64,000 bases of DNA from Bromus sterilis. Lineage: Eukaryota > Streptophyta > Magnoliopsida > Poales > Poaceae. Every line of letters begins with the position of its first letter. Within the stretch, counting starts at the first letter, position 1. The translations under genes and the position numbers were made by a program. The notes beneath the pieces were generated by a model. It ran no database searches and had not been told where the DNA came from. It saw nothing but the letters and a program-made list of their open reading frames with translations. The DNA lies in contig OX465595.1 of NCBI GenBank assembly GCA_950022295.1, positions 74,050,770-74,114,769 of the forward strand, read 5' to 3'. Below are positions 1 to 10,570 of the stretch, piece after piece.

Positions 1-2187
1 GTGGTGAGGGGATTGGGGCATGGATGGGTGTGGGTGCACGAGGTGGAATGGGTGTGGTAGTTCGTGCAGGTGTTGGAGTAGGGGTAGGAGCTTGTTGTGG
101 TGGAGTTGGTTTGGGGGTGGTTCTGGTAGGAGGAGGTGTGGGAGTCTTGGTGGGTGGAGCTGAAGGTTTTGGTATGGGCTGGGATGGCTTTGGCTTCGGT
201 GTAGGAGTGGGAACTGCGTCAGGAGTTTCCTTCGGCTGTTCATCACTGGTGTCCATGTCTGCAGCTGAAGCCAAAGTTACCTTGCGCTTCTTTGTGGTCC
301 GCTTCTTGGGTGAAGGACCTGGAGCCTTTGCTGCAGCAGGCTTAGCAGCCGATGCCGGTGCAACAACACGTCCAGCTTCGGGCGAAGCTTTGCATTTCCG
401 CGAATCTCTTTCCATAATGGAAGCATTATGGGTCTTCACCATTTCATCAACAGCGGCCTTGACTTCGCCTTTGAAGATTTGGATATTATTCTTGGTGGTG
501 GTGTTGACGTCTGTCACTTGTTGAAGCAATTTCAGTGCGTGCTGTTTAAATTCTTCATTTGGTTCAGATTCAGCGCGCATCTGATAGTTGTGAATCTTTT
601 CGATTTCAGCCCTATCTCTTGAATGCAAATCCTTCAGCTGACTGATCATAGTGGAGATCATTGCTTCGACGGAGCTTGAGATATAGACTTCTCCAAGATC
701 AACAGCTTCAAGATCTTCAGCAGCACATTTCTCCCAAAGGGCTTCAGTGATGCCCAACTGATCACAGAGTTAGCCTTCACGCGGGTCAGGGAACTGATGG
801 TCACTGTGGCGATCAGCTTCAGCTTGAGCTTCAGGCATAGATATGCCTTTCTACTTCGATGGAATAGAGGAGGGATTCATATCAACAACAGGCTTCTTCT
901 GACTTGCCCTAGCAACTTTCTCTGCTTTCTTTGTCCTGAGGCTGTCTAGAGTGTCCTTGCGTTTTGGTTCAAGCTCGGCCAGCTGTTTAGCTTCAGCGGC
1001 AGCTATTTCTTCATTCTTTTCGGCTTCGGCGAGCTTGCGCTTCATCTCATCCTTCTCTGCAGCCAATCTGGCAGAGTCCAACTCCTTTTGATTTCTGGAA
1101 GCATCCTCATCTTCTTTCTTCTTTTCAGCTGAACTTCTGGCAAGAATGTTGCGCTCAAGTGCCTCTTCGAGGTCTTTCTGTCTCAATTCTTCTTCAGTGA
1201 GCTTGTGCTTTGCTGAAGGGTTTTGTGCGGTATACTGCTTGGGCTTCGTTGGTGCTGAAGCCTTTGCAGTAGGTTGCTTCTTAGCGGGGTCACGCTTCTG
1301 CTTCGTTCGCCTCTCAGTGTTGAGGGCATCAGCCGGTGGCTTGGAGGACAAGGGCTTCGCAACCACCAAGTTTGACAAATCAATGGTGGGGCGAGCAGAA
1401 GAATTGTCCTTGGGGTCTTGAAACTTAATCCCCTTAGTAGCAGGTTTCTCTCCTGGCTTCTTCTTCAGTGGGATTTGAAGTCTTTGCTTCTTGGGGGGAG
1501 CAGGATCATCTGATTCATCATCTGCTTCAGACTCTGATTCGTTGTCAGCAGCATTTGATTCGTCCAACATTGAATCCTCCAGAGCTGCTTGTTCTAGCTT
1601 AGCTTGCTCCTCATATTCTGTGGTAGCATGAGGAGGAGAAGCAGATTTCTTCTTGAGCTTCTTCTTCTTCTTTGAGCTAGGCCCAACATCATGGGCTTCA
1701 TCTTCAGCCAACTTGGCTGCCTTCTTCTCTTCTTTCAGTCTCTTGTTTTCAGCAGCAATCCTCAAACGTTCTTCTTCGTCAGGATAGTCAGCTGGAGTCT
1801 TGAGAGTGTTGGGGTGAGGACGCTTCGGTGGAACTGGGTAGTATAAATGGCGATTTTCTTTGGTGTACTGACTACACATGGCCGAAGTATATTGGAAGGG
1901 TGGACTGAAGGCAAATTGCATAGCCCACTTCCAGTCAGGGATGCTCTTGTACTTGTACCATCTAACAGCCCAGTACCGGCGAATGTTTTGCAAGCGATTC
2001 TTGCGATGATCCTTGGTTTCTCCAGGAGCCGTATCATATCCAAGCTCTAAGCGAATGGATTCGGGATGCCTCTGGCATTGTTGGTTTCCTTCGTTCTACC
2101 ACCTTTCTTCTTCGGAGCAGACCGTTCTGCTTCGTTGATGTGGTCAAGATTTGGTGACTCATTTCCGAAGCCTAACTCAGCAGACAT
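1..2187 (-). pseudogene. Accessory (env-like position) ORF downstream of pol in H, Lys/Glu-rich with Pro-rich tail
   Basis: The reading frame starts at ATG 2,187 (protein begins MSAELGFGNE), one base after a good splice acceptor (TTTTCACAG). A one-base frameshift near 2,050 links it to the long frame 1,993-851. In-frame stops lie at 851-853 and 770-772, and the frame then runs open to base 1. In order, the protein shows a short Trp/Tyr-rich N-terminal block (…RRYWAVRWYKYKS), a Lys-rich patch like a nuclear signal (KKKKKLKKK), acidic stretches, a long Ala/Glu/Lys heptad-like coiled-coil region (about 960-1,200), and a Thr/Pro-rich tail (about 1-230). No signal peptide or clear membrane span is visible, so 'envelope' would rest on position only. 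Function is unknown. Confidence 0.65.
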
Positions 2188-3239
2188 CCTGTGAAAAGCA
2201 TAAAGGTAGCGAGGGAAAATGGCAAGTATGCAATGAGCACCAGCAAAAGTTTCGATTCAAAAACAAAAGTTTTGACAAGAGATTCAGTCAAGAATTTTGG
2301 GTGAAGATTCTTGTCTGTTCTGAGCTAGACTTAACTTCATGCAATGAAGAACTGAAACCCTAACACAGAACAGAAAGACTCAATCCCTAAATTCTAACCT
2401 GAATCGAGATGGCAACCTTTTGCTAGCAGAAACAGATTTCCCATCAGTGCAACGATCCAATGGATCAAAGAAACCTAAGGAAATCATCCCAACAAACAGA
2501 CTAAGAACATCGATCCGATCTAGAAGAAGGAGGAGCAAAGAGAACAGAGATCGGATCGGGGTCTCGGCGTACCCTAACTCGGTGGCATCGAGCAGCTACG
2601 GCGGCGAGGAGCGGAGAGGACGTGCTCGTCGACGGCGTGAAGTCCACGGCGCGCCCTTCTGGCAGTGAAGCGGCGAGAACGACGACGGGGACGAAGAGCT
2701 CGGCGGCGCGCTCGGGAGATAGGGTTCCGGAGAGATGCGAATGATTTGGAAGGATGGATTCGCTGGGGGGGGTTGCCTTATATAGGCCGGTCTGACAGGA
2801 GTTGTCAGATCAGATCGAACGGCTCCCAGCGTCCGTCTCTCCGGATTGTACGGCGAGGATTTCGTGGCGAATCGCGAGAGAATCTCAACGACCCGGATTT
2901 GATGGGATCTCAACGACCGAATAACAAGTCCTCGAGTTGAGTAAAACTTCGATAAAAATTGGAAGCATTTGATTCGGAACTCAATGATGTTCGAAGCAAA
3001 ATACTTTCCGTTTCAATTGTGCTCAACCACTTTGGACAGACAGAATAAGAAAGAAGAAGAATAGAAGGTTAGGGTGCGAAACTTATCACCTCGAAGAAAA
3101 ACCAAACGAAGCAAAAGGTGATAAGCATAGAGGACTAGATCCAAACGAATTAAATAAAATAAGCGAAGCAAAAACGGCAACGAAACTCACGAGTAAGTAA
3201 CGAAGTAAATGAGTATATACAGGAGTAAAAGGTTCGATC
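2188..3239 (-). promoter_or_regulatory. Spacer between H RNase H and accessory ORF, with TATA-like promoter and 5'-UTR/intron-like sequence
   Basis: On the minus strand a canonical TATA element (CCTATATAAGG, 2,776-2,786) is followed by about 230 bp of GC-rich leader-like sequence without a long ORF. Then comes an AT-richer stretch with a possible donor (CAG|GTTAGA near 2,396) and a strong acceptor at 2,189-2,190, directly before the accessory ATG. This looks like a plant gene promoter, 5'-UTR exon and leader intron. No other gene is visible here. Start-site positions and splicing are inferences. Confidence 0.5.
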
Positions 3240-3988
3240 TTAAAGTACATTTCGTGAGTCCAATATATTGAGCTCACACCTTAACGCACATAACCTTTTC
3301 TCATCCAATGGTTTCTTGAATATGTCAGCCAGTTGATCTTCAGTTCTGACATGACTTATGACAATATCTTCACGCTGAACATGATCACGAAGAAAATGAT
3401 GGCGAATATCAATATGTTTCGTGCGAGAGTGTTGCACAGTATTGTGAGCAATTTTGATTGCACTCTCATTATCACATAGAAGGGGAATTTTCTTCACATG
3501 AATACCATAATCCTTCAGTGTTTGCTTCAGCCATAGAATCTGAGTACAGCATGATCCAGCAGCAATGTATTCAGCTTGAGCAGTAGATATAGAAACACAG
3601 TTTTGCTTCTTTGAAGCCCAACACACAAGTGATCTTCCAAGGAAATGACAAGTCCTTGAAGTTGATTTCCTATCCACACGATCACCAGCCCAGTCTGAAT
3701 TAGAATAGCCTATAAGATCAAACTGAGCTCCCTTGGGATACCACAAGCCCAAAGTTGGTGTGTGAGCAAGATACCAAAGAATTCGCTTTACAGCAGTATG
3801 ATGTGATTCCTTTGGATTGGCCTGAAAACGAGCACAAATACATACTGAAAGCATAATGTCAGGTCTAGATGCACAAAGATATAAAAGAGATCTAATCATA
3901 GACCGATATTTCTTCTGGTCGAAGGCTTTGCCCTTCTCATCTGCTTCTAAGAAGCCATTGGTTGGCATTGGAGTCTTAATAGTTTTGC
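3240..3988 (-). pseudogene. Copia pol, RNase H domain (3' end of H pol)
   Basis: This is the C-terminal part of a Copia polyprotein. RNase H-type motifs run in order: SRPDIM, the VKRILWYL block, GYSNSDWAGD, DRKSTS, QAEYIAA, the DNESAIK box, and RTKHIDIRHHFLRD, ending in a stop at 3,240. It would degrade the RNA strand of the reverse-transcription hybrid. It is separated from its RT half by the solo LTR at 3,994-8,086. Across that insertion the frame runs from LKKFGLTD through DCKTIKTP to MPTNG, so the break is purely the insertion. Confidence 0.9.
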
Positions 3989-5383
3989 AATCATGTCAGA
4001 ACCCTCTGTTAGGTAATGTGCTAGGATCAAAGTAACCTTGCATCATGTCAAAATTTCAAAAGAAATCTTTGAAATCAACTTCAAAATCAAAATGGGAGAA
4101 GGAAACCCCCCCAGATGAATTAATTCAAAAGGCCAGATAAAAATCTTCTCCAAAAATTCATGTTAGATTTTTGAAAAGTCTTATAAATGAGAGTGATCAC
4201 ATTTCAAGTGATGTGGGACCCACCCCATGCTCATAGATTTTTCAAATATTCAAACAGTGCCTTGGAATTAAAGAAATACCCCTATTTGATTTAAAATTCA
4301 AATCAGTTGAATTTTAAAAATGTTGAAACTTTATAAGTGGCTAGTCTATGTTATTATGAAGCCACATAAAAATTTTCAGCATTTAAAAAAATGTTTAGCT
4401 ATTTTATTTAGCTAAACAGAACAAATGACAGAAAGAAAACAGAAATGAAAAATAGAAAAGGAAGCAGAAACCTTACCAGACGCCCAGGCGGAGCCGGCCC
4501 ACCCAGCCCAGCCGGCCCACAGGGGCAGCGGGGTCTTCTTCCCCGTCCCGCGCCTCCAAGCTGCTCGGTGGAATGCCACCGAGTCAGCCGGGGACGACAC
4601 GTCATCGTCGAAGACCTTCCAGGCCGCCCCGTGCCCTCTTCTCGCGTCTGGAGACTCCTCGCTGCCGCCCCAGTCCATTCCCACCCTCCTCGTCGTCTTC
4701 CCCTTCCTCCTGCGCCCGATTTCGTCGCCGCCCGAAGCTTCACCGGAGCGCACCCCCGTGGACGATGTGGCCACCGTGCCCTAGAGCTCAAGACAGCAAG
4801 TCCACCGTATTCCTCGTCCTCGACTTCGTCTTCACGCAGAAGCCGGAGCCCTAATTCCTCCCCGAGCCGACGCCATCGTCTTCAACCTCTCGCCGGACCG
4901 TCGTTGATTCGCCGCCGTTGAAGCCTCCCCGAGCTTGTCGTTGCTTCCGTTCGAACCGAGGTGAGCTTCTGAGCGTTTCCCCCAAGCTTCCAGTACTCCG
5001 CATCACCTCTAGCCGTTTTCTCCATGGTTGCCGAAGCATGTCGCCGCCATGGACGACGATGAGGTCGCCCCTGTGCCCCATCATCGCGTCCAGCGCGCGC
5101 GTTTGACTCCCAGTGGCTCTAGTTTTCGAACGCACGCAAGAACAGCCCAAGCCGTGCACCCTAGCCCCTTCCCCAACCTCGCCGTGGTTCTGTTGCCGCC
5201 GGAGTCGTCGCCGTCGTCGCTCCCGACCTCCCCGTGACCCCCTGTTACTTCTAGACGACGCGGAAGACCTCCAGGAGCACGCCGATGCCCTCCGTTTCCT
5301 CTCTCGTGGCCCCTAGCCCATTCCGGCAAGTCGCCGCTGTGACCAGGTCGCCGGCGTTTAGCCGCCGACGAGTTAGCCAGACG

Positions 5384-5400
5384 CCCCCCCCCCCCCCCCC
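5384..5400 (+). repeat. Homopolymer C17 in LTR A
   Basis: Seventeen consecutive C. The equivalent region in LTR C reads as a G tract of 13, and of 12 in its duplicated copy near 38,000, so the tract is length-variable in the family. Confidence 0.9.
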
Positions 5401-6924
5401 GTTAATCACCCTCCTAACCCACCCCCTGGGTCACTGACTAGTGGGCCCAGTGGCTTACTTAAGCCACTGGATTAACTTAACCCCACGGTTTAATTCACTC
5501 AGCCACTGACAGGTGGGACCCCTTGTCAGCCCCCCCCCTGACGCCAGCACTGACGCAATAAATCATTTAAATGAATTTCCAGAAAATCAATTAGAATTAA
5601 AGAATTCCAGAAATTCCAGAAAATACCCCAAACTTTGGAAATTCATAGAAAATTCATATTAACTCCAAATTGGACAAATAATATATGAAAAATGATCAGG
5701 AGAAAATTATCTTTCCAAATATACAACTTTCAACTATGTTTGAGTTGAATTTAAATTGGGACCAGTACCATATGTCATTTGGTTTATTTGAATTTAATTC
5801 AAATTCAAATCAAATGATCTTGCAACTTGGACCATGGATTTATGTTATAATTCAACCACACATCAGAGGCATATCTTATACATTTGGAGCTGATTCAAAA
5901 TGATCAAACAATGTCACATGCAACTTGGTTAATTTGAATTCAAATGCGGAGTTTGAATTTGCAATTCAATTTGCAATATACTCCATTTAAATGGAATTGC
6001 TTCACACATCAAAGCATATACATCAAGATTCAAACTTCCATCATGTGTTTCTGCATTGTATTTACTTTGCTACTTTGCTTGTTGTTTGTCGAGTAGAGGT
6101 GGAACCGGAGCAGGAGGCTGCCCCCTTCGTTGAAGACCCAGAACCCGAACCTCGTCAGCAAGGCAAGCAAACCCCCATTGATCATGTCGATAAAATCCCA
6201 CTTCCCTCTCATGTCTCGCTTATGCATTGTTTAGGATGATCACCATGATTCGTTTCTACCGCATAGATGAACCCATTCCTTTGCATGACCTATCATTTTG
6301 TCACAGTAGTAAGAAAACCACAATCCTAGCAAATGTAGGAGTTGTTTGATATCATGTGGCCCCTGCAAATGTTATCGCTTATTGCATGCTTAGTATGATA
6401 CCATGTTGTTACTGTGATCTGAGTCGGGATGGGAATGATCATGTTGATGATGGTAGAAAAGTGTTGGTGAATCGACCCTAATACAAGGTGAACGATGAGA
6501 GGCTGTGTAGGAGTACACGGTGGGTTGTCTCTTTGAACACCGCCCTGGTACGAGTTCTTGTGTGGTGATCCAAGATGAAGAGTACAACCACACATTGGGC
6601 TCACTGACCCCTCTCAACTTACTAACTCATCCCTTTCGATGTCCAGATGTCGCAATTGTTCGGAGTTCTGGTAGGTCTGTGGCCTGGATGCTAAGTGAGA
6701 GAACGGCTCACCCGAGACCGGCTTATGCACCACGCACACATCACTTGGGTCCACTTCGGTAAACCGGCCGGGTTCACGATAGTGGTAACCAACCCAAGTA
6801 GGCGGCTTTCTCGGACTAGATTGGCTATGAGGTAACAGTTGTGGTGAGCATCCTCGCTGGCACCCCTTGAATGGTGTCGAGATCAAAGGCGGTAAATGAT
6901 GATCATGTGTGTGTAGCGGTACAC

Positions 6925-6967
6925 CCCTGCAGGGTTAACAAAACTATTCGAATAGCCGCGTCCGCGG
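6925..6967 (+). promoter_or_regulatory. Conserved palindrome cluster in LTR A
   Basis: Three dyads lie in 43 bp: CCCTGCAGGG (6,925-6,934), CTATTCGAATAG (6,944-6,955) and CCGCGG (6,962-6,967). The CTATTCGAATAG palindrome is kept in every copy of the family that retains this region: B at 19,344-19,355 and 56,669-56,680, C at 24,505-24,516, and G at 29,894-29,905 and 41,805-41,816. A degenerate version is in element F (63,546-63,575). In G and C the first palindrome is CCTTGCAAGG, a paired change that keeps symmetry. A regulatory role is inferred. Confidence 0.5.
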
Positions 6968-7494
6968 TTATGGACTGCTTGGAAAGCTTAGCTTGATTAT
7001 TAGACAACTTGAACTGGATACTTCTAAAACACACCAAGATAAGTGTGAGTGCTATGGCGTGCTTTCTCGTGGGGAAGTCGAGGAAGGCACCATAGTGGTG
7101 TAATTGGTTGGTGAAAGTAGTGGACTCGTGTACGCTTCTTACCTCAAAGTCTGGTACTCGTAATTCAGGATTAGCCAAGTCAAAGCTGGCACTTCTGCAA
7201 GTGAACCCCACCTCCCTTTACCTTGATACGTGTGCATGAGTAGTATAGCTCCTATGTAAGTCTTGCTGAGTACGACTTTGTACTCACGTTTGCTTAATCT
7301 ATGTTTTAGATGATGCCACTGACCCCGAAGGTGGCTTCTTCATCGAGCTGGACGACTGAAGACCAACTAGTCTAGTCCCAGTCAGACGACTGGTTCCCTC
7401 GTGGAGGGCTTGTGTTTAAATAAGGCTTCTTAAGCCATTTGTTAAACTTGTCTGTACTCAGACATAATTTGCTTCCGTTTGTGTTGTAATGTTG

Positions 7495-7544
7495 GATCAC
7501 ATGTTTGTGATCTCTGTTTGCACTCTATAAGAGTTATCAATAAA
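7495..7544 (+). terminator. Candidate hairpin plus AATAAA polyadenylation signal in LTR A
   Basis: GATCACA (7,495-7,501), loop TGTT, TGTGATC (7,506-7,512) form a 7-bp stem. AATAAA follows at 7,539-7,544. The same arrangement is at 30,445-30,494 in G (loop TGTA), in C on the minus strand near 23,950, and in B at 56,110-56,125 (minus). In B the inner pair is changed on both sides. Placing the transcript end about 500 bp before the LTR end is an inference from AATAAA. Confidence 0.5.
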
Positions 7545-8086
7545 ATTGTACACTTTGTAGAGGATTGCAATGGTACCTGCTGTTCATACAAGGCATGTGT
7601 GTTGCGTGTATGTTTATAACTTGCATGTCTTTGTATGGGTTTTCGAGACCTTAGTTGTGTTCTGGCTGGCGGTCTTTCATACACCAAGTGGCCCTTAGAT
7701 GTGCGCAGCTTGGGGCATCGCGATGCGATTTCTCGAGACTCCGTCTCGTGCACACTTTGTGGTATGATCGAGCCCGCCCTAGACCCCGACTAAGTGATCG
7801 GGCTGGAGTAAGTCTATGTAAGAGTTATGAGATAGTCGTTAGTATGGTTGAGGCGACTTGTCTTTGAATATGGGAGTTCACCACCCATATCATTAGACTT
7901 GTGTGCGGACGATGAGGACCCATCTCAGTTGATCATCCGGCCTGGATGGGATGCCCCTCACGTACGATGCTTTCCGAGAACGTTCTGTGCTTGGCCTTGT
8001 CTGCTTAGACAAGTGGGTACGGTTCTCGGCTCTCCATATGACTATGTCTTAGCTGTACTTGCATAAGCTAACCCCGGGTCCCGACA

Positions 8087-10214
8087 AATCAGTAAGACCG
8101 AACTTCTTCAGGCAATCCTTGAGATATTTTTCTTGAGAAATAAAGGTGTCATTCTTCTGTTGACGGATTTGAAGTCCAAGGAAAAACTTCAATTCACCCA
8201 TCATAGACATCTCATATTTCTTCGACATCATTTTGGGAAATTCTTCGCTGATTTCAGTGTTAGTGCATCCAAAAATGATATCATCTTCATATAGTTGGCA
8301 TACAAAAAAATCACCATTATAAGATCGAGTGAAAAGTGTTGGGTCAGTTGTTCCTGGTTTGATGCCTTTCTTCAGAAGGAAATCCTTCAATGTGTCGTAC
8401 CAAGCACGAGGTGCTTGCTTCAACCCATAGAGGGCCTTGTGTAACCTGTACACCATGTCGGGTTTCTTTGGGTCTTCAAAACCTGGAGGCTGCATGACAT
8501 ACACTTCTTCCTCGATTTCACCGTTAAGAAAAGCACTTTTCACATCCATTTGATAAAGTAGAATGCCGTTGAAATTTTCAAAAGCAAGCATAACACGAAT
8601 GGATTCGAGACGAGCAACTGGAGCATAAGTTTCGCCGAAATCAATACCTTCGATTTGGGTGTATCCTTGTGCTACCAGTCGTGCTTTGTTTCTTACCACT
8701 ATACCGTCTTCATCTTTCTTGTTGCGAAAGATCCACTTTGTACCAATGATGTTGTGCTTCGTGGGATCAGGTCTATCAACTAAGGACCAGACTTTGTTTC
8801 GCTCGAACTGATTAAGTTCTTCGAGCATAGCGGTTAACCAATCTGGATCCTTCATGGCTTCATCAAACTTTGAAGGTTCTAGCATGGAGACAAACGAAAA
8901 GTTTCCACAAAAGTTAGCCAAACGAGTACGAGAGCGAGTTGTGGGACGACCCGGTTGATGAATTTCTTCAAGGATCGAATCAACATCAACTCTTCTTCGA
9001 ACTCTTGATAAGGTTGAATCATTGGCTTCAGGCTCAGCTTCTGCTTCAGGATTTGCTTCAGCTTCAGGATCTATATCACCTTCAGGATTTGCTTCACCTT
9101 CAGCTTCAGCATTTCCTTCGGGATTAGCATTTCCTTCGTTCTCCTGCTCTTCTTCGTCCTGTTCATCATTAGCTTCAGGATGTTGATCTCCAGCGCCCCG
9201 GGCTATGTGTGGGAACATTGGACCATCATCATCCCTATTAGCTTGACGAGCATTAGCTTCAACAGGGCGAATCTCTCCAATAGCCATGGACCTGATCACT
9301 TCATCAAGAGGAGGTTCATCTAGATCATGAGGCAAATGCTCTTTTTGAGAGCCATTAGTTTCATCAAACCTCACATTCACAGTTTCCATAACTTTCCCAA
9401 AGTGAGAGTTATAGACCCTGTAAGTGTGAGAGTTTGAGCCATAACCTAAAAGAAAACCTTCATGTTCCTTAGGGGCAAATTTGGAGCTATGATTCATGTC
9501 TCTAATAAAGCATGGAGCACCAAATACCCTAAGGTACAAAACATTTGGTTTGTTACCAGTGATAAGCTCATGTGAAGTTTTCTTCAGAAATTTGTGAAGG
9601 TAAACCTTGTTGATGATATGACATGCAGTGTTAATTGCTTCGGCCCAGAACCTAATGGGAGTCTTGTATTCAGCAAGCATAGTTCTGGAAATTTCAATAA
9701 GAGTTCTATTCTTCCTTTCAATAACACCATTCTGTTGAGGTCTATAAGCAGCAGAGAACTCATGAGTAAAACCATGATCATCAAGAAAATCTTCAATATG
9801 AGTATTTTTGAATTCAGTTCCATTATCACTTAGGACATGCTTTAGAGATAATTCATATTCGGTTTGAGCTCTCTTAGCGAATGACTTGAAGATTTCAACA
9901 ACTTTTCTCTTGTCATCCAAAATGAAAACCCAAGTATAACGAGAGAAATCATCAACAATAACAAGACCATATTTTTTTCCTCCCAGGCTTGCATAGTTTT
10001 GAGGACCAAAAAGATCCATATGAAGCAATTCAAGAGGACGAGTAGTAATCATGATAGTCTTCGCTGAGTGATGTTTCTTCGTAATTTTACCAGCTTCACA
10101 AGCATTGCAGAGACGATCCTTATCGAATTTTACTTCGCTAAGGCCAATAACATGGTTCTTCTTCACTAGATTATAAAGATTTCTCATCCCTGCATGACCA
10201 AGTCTTCGATGTCA
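8087..10214 (-). pseudogene. Copia pol of H: pre-integrase, integrase and reverse transcriptase
   Basis: N- to C-terminal: a pre-integrase zinc-binding region (HRRLGH…, CNACEAGK), integrase with the D,D,E pattern (MDLFGP; LSDNGTEFKN; PQQNGVIERKNRTL), an acidic Asn/Pro/Glu/Ala-repeat linker (about 9,000-9,200), and a Copia RT (IIGTKWIFRNK, ARLVAQGY, QMDVKSAFLNG, YGLKQAPRAWY). The RT active site reads YEDD at the position usually YVDD. It would insert and copy the element's cDNA. A nonsense codon at 10,212-10,214 replaces the Trp expected before HRRLGH. The 3' end is cut by the solo LTR at 3,994-8,086. Otherwise the frame is open for about 700 codons. Confidence 0.92.
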
Positions 10215-10570
10215 TAACCAACCAGATGAAGCCTTTTCCATTAAGCATTTGGATACAGCAGGGCTCGAAGAAAAATCAACAATGTATAAATCTCCTTTTC
10301 GTAAACCCTCGAAGACAAACGTATAGTCATCCTGTGAAAAGACAACACAACGCGAAGAAGAAAATAGAACAACCATACCCATATCACATAACTTCGAAAT
10401 AGACATAAGATTATATCCAAGGGATTGGACTAGCATAACCTTGTCAATGTTCTTATCTTTCGATATGGCAACTTTGCCCAAACCTAAAACTTTACCCTTG
10501 TTGTTATCACCAAAGGTAATGTACTTCTGATCCACCGGTCATATGATTTGTGCAACCACTATCCATGACC
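10215..10570 (-). pseudogene. Copia aspartic protease region of H
   Basis: The protease active-site motif MDSGCTNHMTG is read on the minus strand at about 10,531-10,566. It is followed, after a one-base frame change near 10,535, by the usual conserved region (KYITFGDNNKGKVLG…, LMSISKLCD, GDLYIVDFSS). The enzyme would process the Gag-Pol precursor. The frame change and the downstream nonsense at 10,212 disable it. Confidence 0.8.

Larger units (their letters stand above)
3994..8086 (+). mobile_element. Solo LTR (A) of the long-LTR Tekay-type family, plus orientation
   Basis: The LTR begins TGTCAGAACC and ends GGGTCCCGACA, and is 4,093 bp long. The 5-bp target duplication AATCA is seen at 3,989-3,993 and 8,087-8,091. 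It sits inside the H pol frame. It matches the LTRs of elements B, C and G along its length. It contains an AT-rich first 450 bp, a GC-rich 450-1,350 segment, a C17 tract (5,384-5,400), the palindrome cluster at 6,925-6,967 and a hairpin plus AATAAA at 7,495-7,544. No internal domain remains, so it is a product of LTR-LTR recombination. ORFs inside it are not credible genes. Confidence 0.92.

Noticed and set aside
24..524. Plus-strand Gly/Val-rich ORF of 166 aa
   Set aside because: It is the antisense of the Thr/Pro-rich tail of the accessory ORF; low-complexity shadow.
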